From NCBI GenBank assembly GCA_019913005.1, contig JAIOHL010000320.1, forward strand, positions 1 through 43,057: a stretch of 43,057 bases of DNA. Direction: 5' to 3'. The first letter of the stretch is position 1. Each line of letters begins with the position of its first letter. Both the position numbers and the translations under genes were made by a program. This stretch comes from Anaerolineae bacterium. GTDB taxonomy: Bacteria; Chloroflexota; Anaerolineae; Aggregatilineales; J027. Below are positions 41,899 through 43,057 of the stretch, piece after piece. A model generated the notes under the pieces. It saw only the letters and a list, made by a program, of their open reading frames with translations. It was not told the origin of the DNA and searched no databases.

Positions 41899-43057
41899 AT
41901 GCGCTCAAATCAACTCCCTACACGTTTCGGTCTTATCGCCATTACCCTGAGTGTGGTATTGGTGACAATCATGCTCAGTACCGTCGGTCTACAAGCGACG
42001 GCCCAATCTGGCCCGACTTCCACCCCCACCCAGTCGAGTGGTGCTGGAACAACCGCCCTCATTGCGGATGATACCAATCCCTATGATGAACCCGCCGAAT
42101 ACACTGGCGACGCGGAATGGACACTCACCGATTTGACCTTCCAAAGCAATTATCCCAATGGCTTTGAATTCCATGCCAAACCCACTAGCAGCAAAGGCAC
42201 AGTCGTATCCGCCTCTGTCCAGTGGTCACACAACCCCCATGCAGATCGGGCACGTGCCATCGGTGAGGTAGACGCCACTGGCATCGCTACCGCCATCTGG
42301 GACGCCACCAGCAACCGCGTTCCCCCATGGGTCGCCGTCAATTATCGTTGGTCATTTACCGACAGCGCCGGCAACAGCTATCAAACCGAGTGGATTTTAG
42401 GTGCGGAATATGAAGACACCACCCGCCAATGGACACGTGCCGAATCCGAGGACATTATCGTGTTTATCGAAGACGGCCTTACCCAAGAAGTGATTGATAT
42501 GACCTTCGACGCGATGGAGGAACGCCGTCCCGACTTTATCGCCCTCTTTGGTCGTCAACTCGCCTACAAACCGCGTGCTATCCTCTTCTTCGATTACGAC
42601 ACCTTCCTAGAATGGCGCGGCGTCACGGTCAACACCAACAACACCATCCTCGCAGGTCAGACCACTGATTATTGGGGCGCGACGGTGCAAGCCTTCCTGT
42701 TTGGGGATTTGGAAGAAATGACCTTTGGCACTGTCCCCCACGAAATCGCCCATCTCTATCAGGCCGATCTCTATGATTTCCGTGCGCCGGGGTGGTGGAT
42801 CGAAGGCAACGCGACCTACTTTGAAATCTCCAAAGGCTACGATTATGAACAGCGGGTGCGTGACCTTGCCTTCTTTTACGACATCCCCCCACTGCTGCAA
42901 GGACTTGGCCCCGTCCCCAACGACCTCGGCCCCGATGAACGTGGACGCTTGGGTTATGACACGGGCTACACGTTCAATGAATGGCTGATTGATAACTATG
43001 GCCCCGAAGCCCATCTACAAATCGTGCAGTTGCTCGAAGAAGGGGTCTATCGCAATG
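41899..43057 (+). CDS. Secreted gluzincin metallopeptidase (peptidase MA-like), 3' end beyond window
   Basis: The frame is open from the ATG at 41899 (AAGGA five bases upstream) to the window end, giving 386 residues without a stop. The N-terminus is a signal peptide or anchor (about 9-36, hydrophobic, ending LQATAQS), followed by a Ser/Thr-rich spacer and a beta-sandwich-like region (about 70-175, with AEWTLTDLTFQSNYPNGFEFHA and VAVNYRWSFTDSAGN). The catalytic part has a zinc motif HEIAH (281-285) and WWIEGNATYFE with Glu302 as probable third ligand, the pattern of the peptidase MA family and other gluzincins. It probably hydrolyses peptide bonds outside the cell. The gene is divergent from the kinase; the inverted repeat between them may regulate both. 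Substrate unknown. Confidence 0.85.
   Translation, partial: MRSNQLPTRFGLIAITLSVVLVTIMLSTVGLQATAQSGPTSTPTQSSGAGTTALIADDTNPYDEPAEYTGDAEWTLTDLTFQSNYPNGFEFHAKPTSSKGTVVSASVQWSHNPHADRARAIGEVDATGIATAIWDATSNRVPPWVAVNYRWSFTDSAGNSYQTEWILGAEYEDTTRQWTRAESEDIIVFIEDGLTQEVIDMTFDAMEERRPDFIALFGRQLAYKPRAILFFDYDTFLEWRGVTVNTNNTILAGQTTDYWGATVQAFLFGDLEEMTFGTVPHEIAHLYQADLYDFRAPGWWIEGNATYFEISKGYDYEQRVRDLAFFYDIPPLLQGLGPVPNDLGPDERGRLGYDTGYTFNEWLIDNYGPEAHLQIVQLLEEGVYRN

Noticed and set aside
1-43057. tRNA genes, rRNA genes, CRISPR arrays, insertion sequences or prophage genes
   Set aside because: No direct-repeat arrays, transposase or integrase motifs were seen on reading; small RNA genes cannot be excluded without a covariance-model search.

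Overview
The window reads as a chromosomal segment of a Chloroflexota bacterium, probably Anaerolineae-like. The strongest pointers are two adjacent proteins of the Chlor_Arch_YYY (DUF2298) type, an Agl23-type GT-C protein carrying NHL repeats, an FmdB zinc ribbon, and many very large multi-spanning membrane proteins. The assignment rests on family distribution recalled from knowledge; no search was run. I saw no rRNA, tRNA, insertion sequence, prophage or CRISPR array. No stretch longer than 300 bases lacks a gene.

Layout. (1) 1-1281: the end of a phosphate-uptake operon, with the pstB C-terminus, a thioredoxin-type arsenate reductase (arsC) overlapping it, then phoU. (2) 1376-3819: a GH16-like gene split by one in-frame TAA, facing a convergent secreted protein with PPC and LamG-like domains. 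(3) 3970-4631: a stand-alone Lrp-type RAM domain followed by an orphan receiver domain. (4) 4653-31582: about 27 kb of co-directional genes dominated by six GT-C type membrane glycosyltransferase-like proteins (537, 916, 2370, 1091, 762 and 1751 residues). They are accompanied by a flippase-like protein, a GT4 glycosyltransferase and a methyltransferase, with an ECF sigma/anti-sigma pair inserted before the Agl23-like gene. I read this as a lipid-linked-sugar envelope glycosylation or surface-polymer locus. (5) 31753-32049: fmdB, with its own promoter and terminator. (6) 35101-32109 (minus): a four-gene overlapping operon ending in a membrane-anchored TIR-FHA protein. (7) 35312-37885: alpha-glucan phosphorylase (glgP). 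(8) 41723-37962 (minus): a membrane sensor kinase with a non-canonical H-box, a TetR repressor and a YceI protein. (9) 41899 to the end: the start of a secreted gluzincin metallopeptidase, truncated by the window edge.

How it fits together. In region 4 the flippase-like protein and the GT-C enzymes are the expected parts of a polyprenyl-phosphate-sugar pathway: the cytoplasmic GT4 and methyltransferase would build or modify a lipid-linked sugar, the flippase-like protein would help move it, and the GT-C enzymes would polymerise or attach it outside. The ECF pair gives a plausible envelope-stress input. Region 6 links a TIR domain to phospho-peptide recognition at the membrane. Several promoters, terminators and two inverted repeats were found by eye and are listed with modest confidence.
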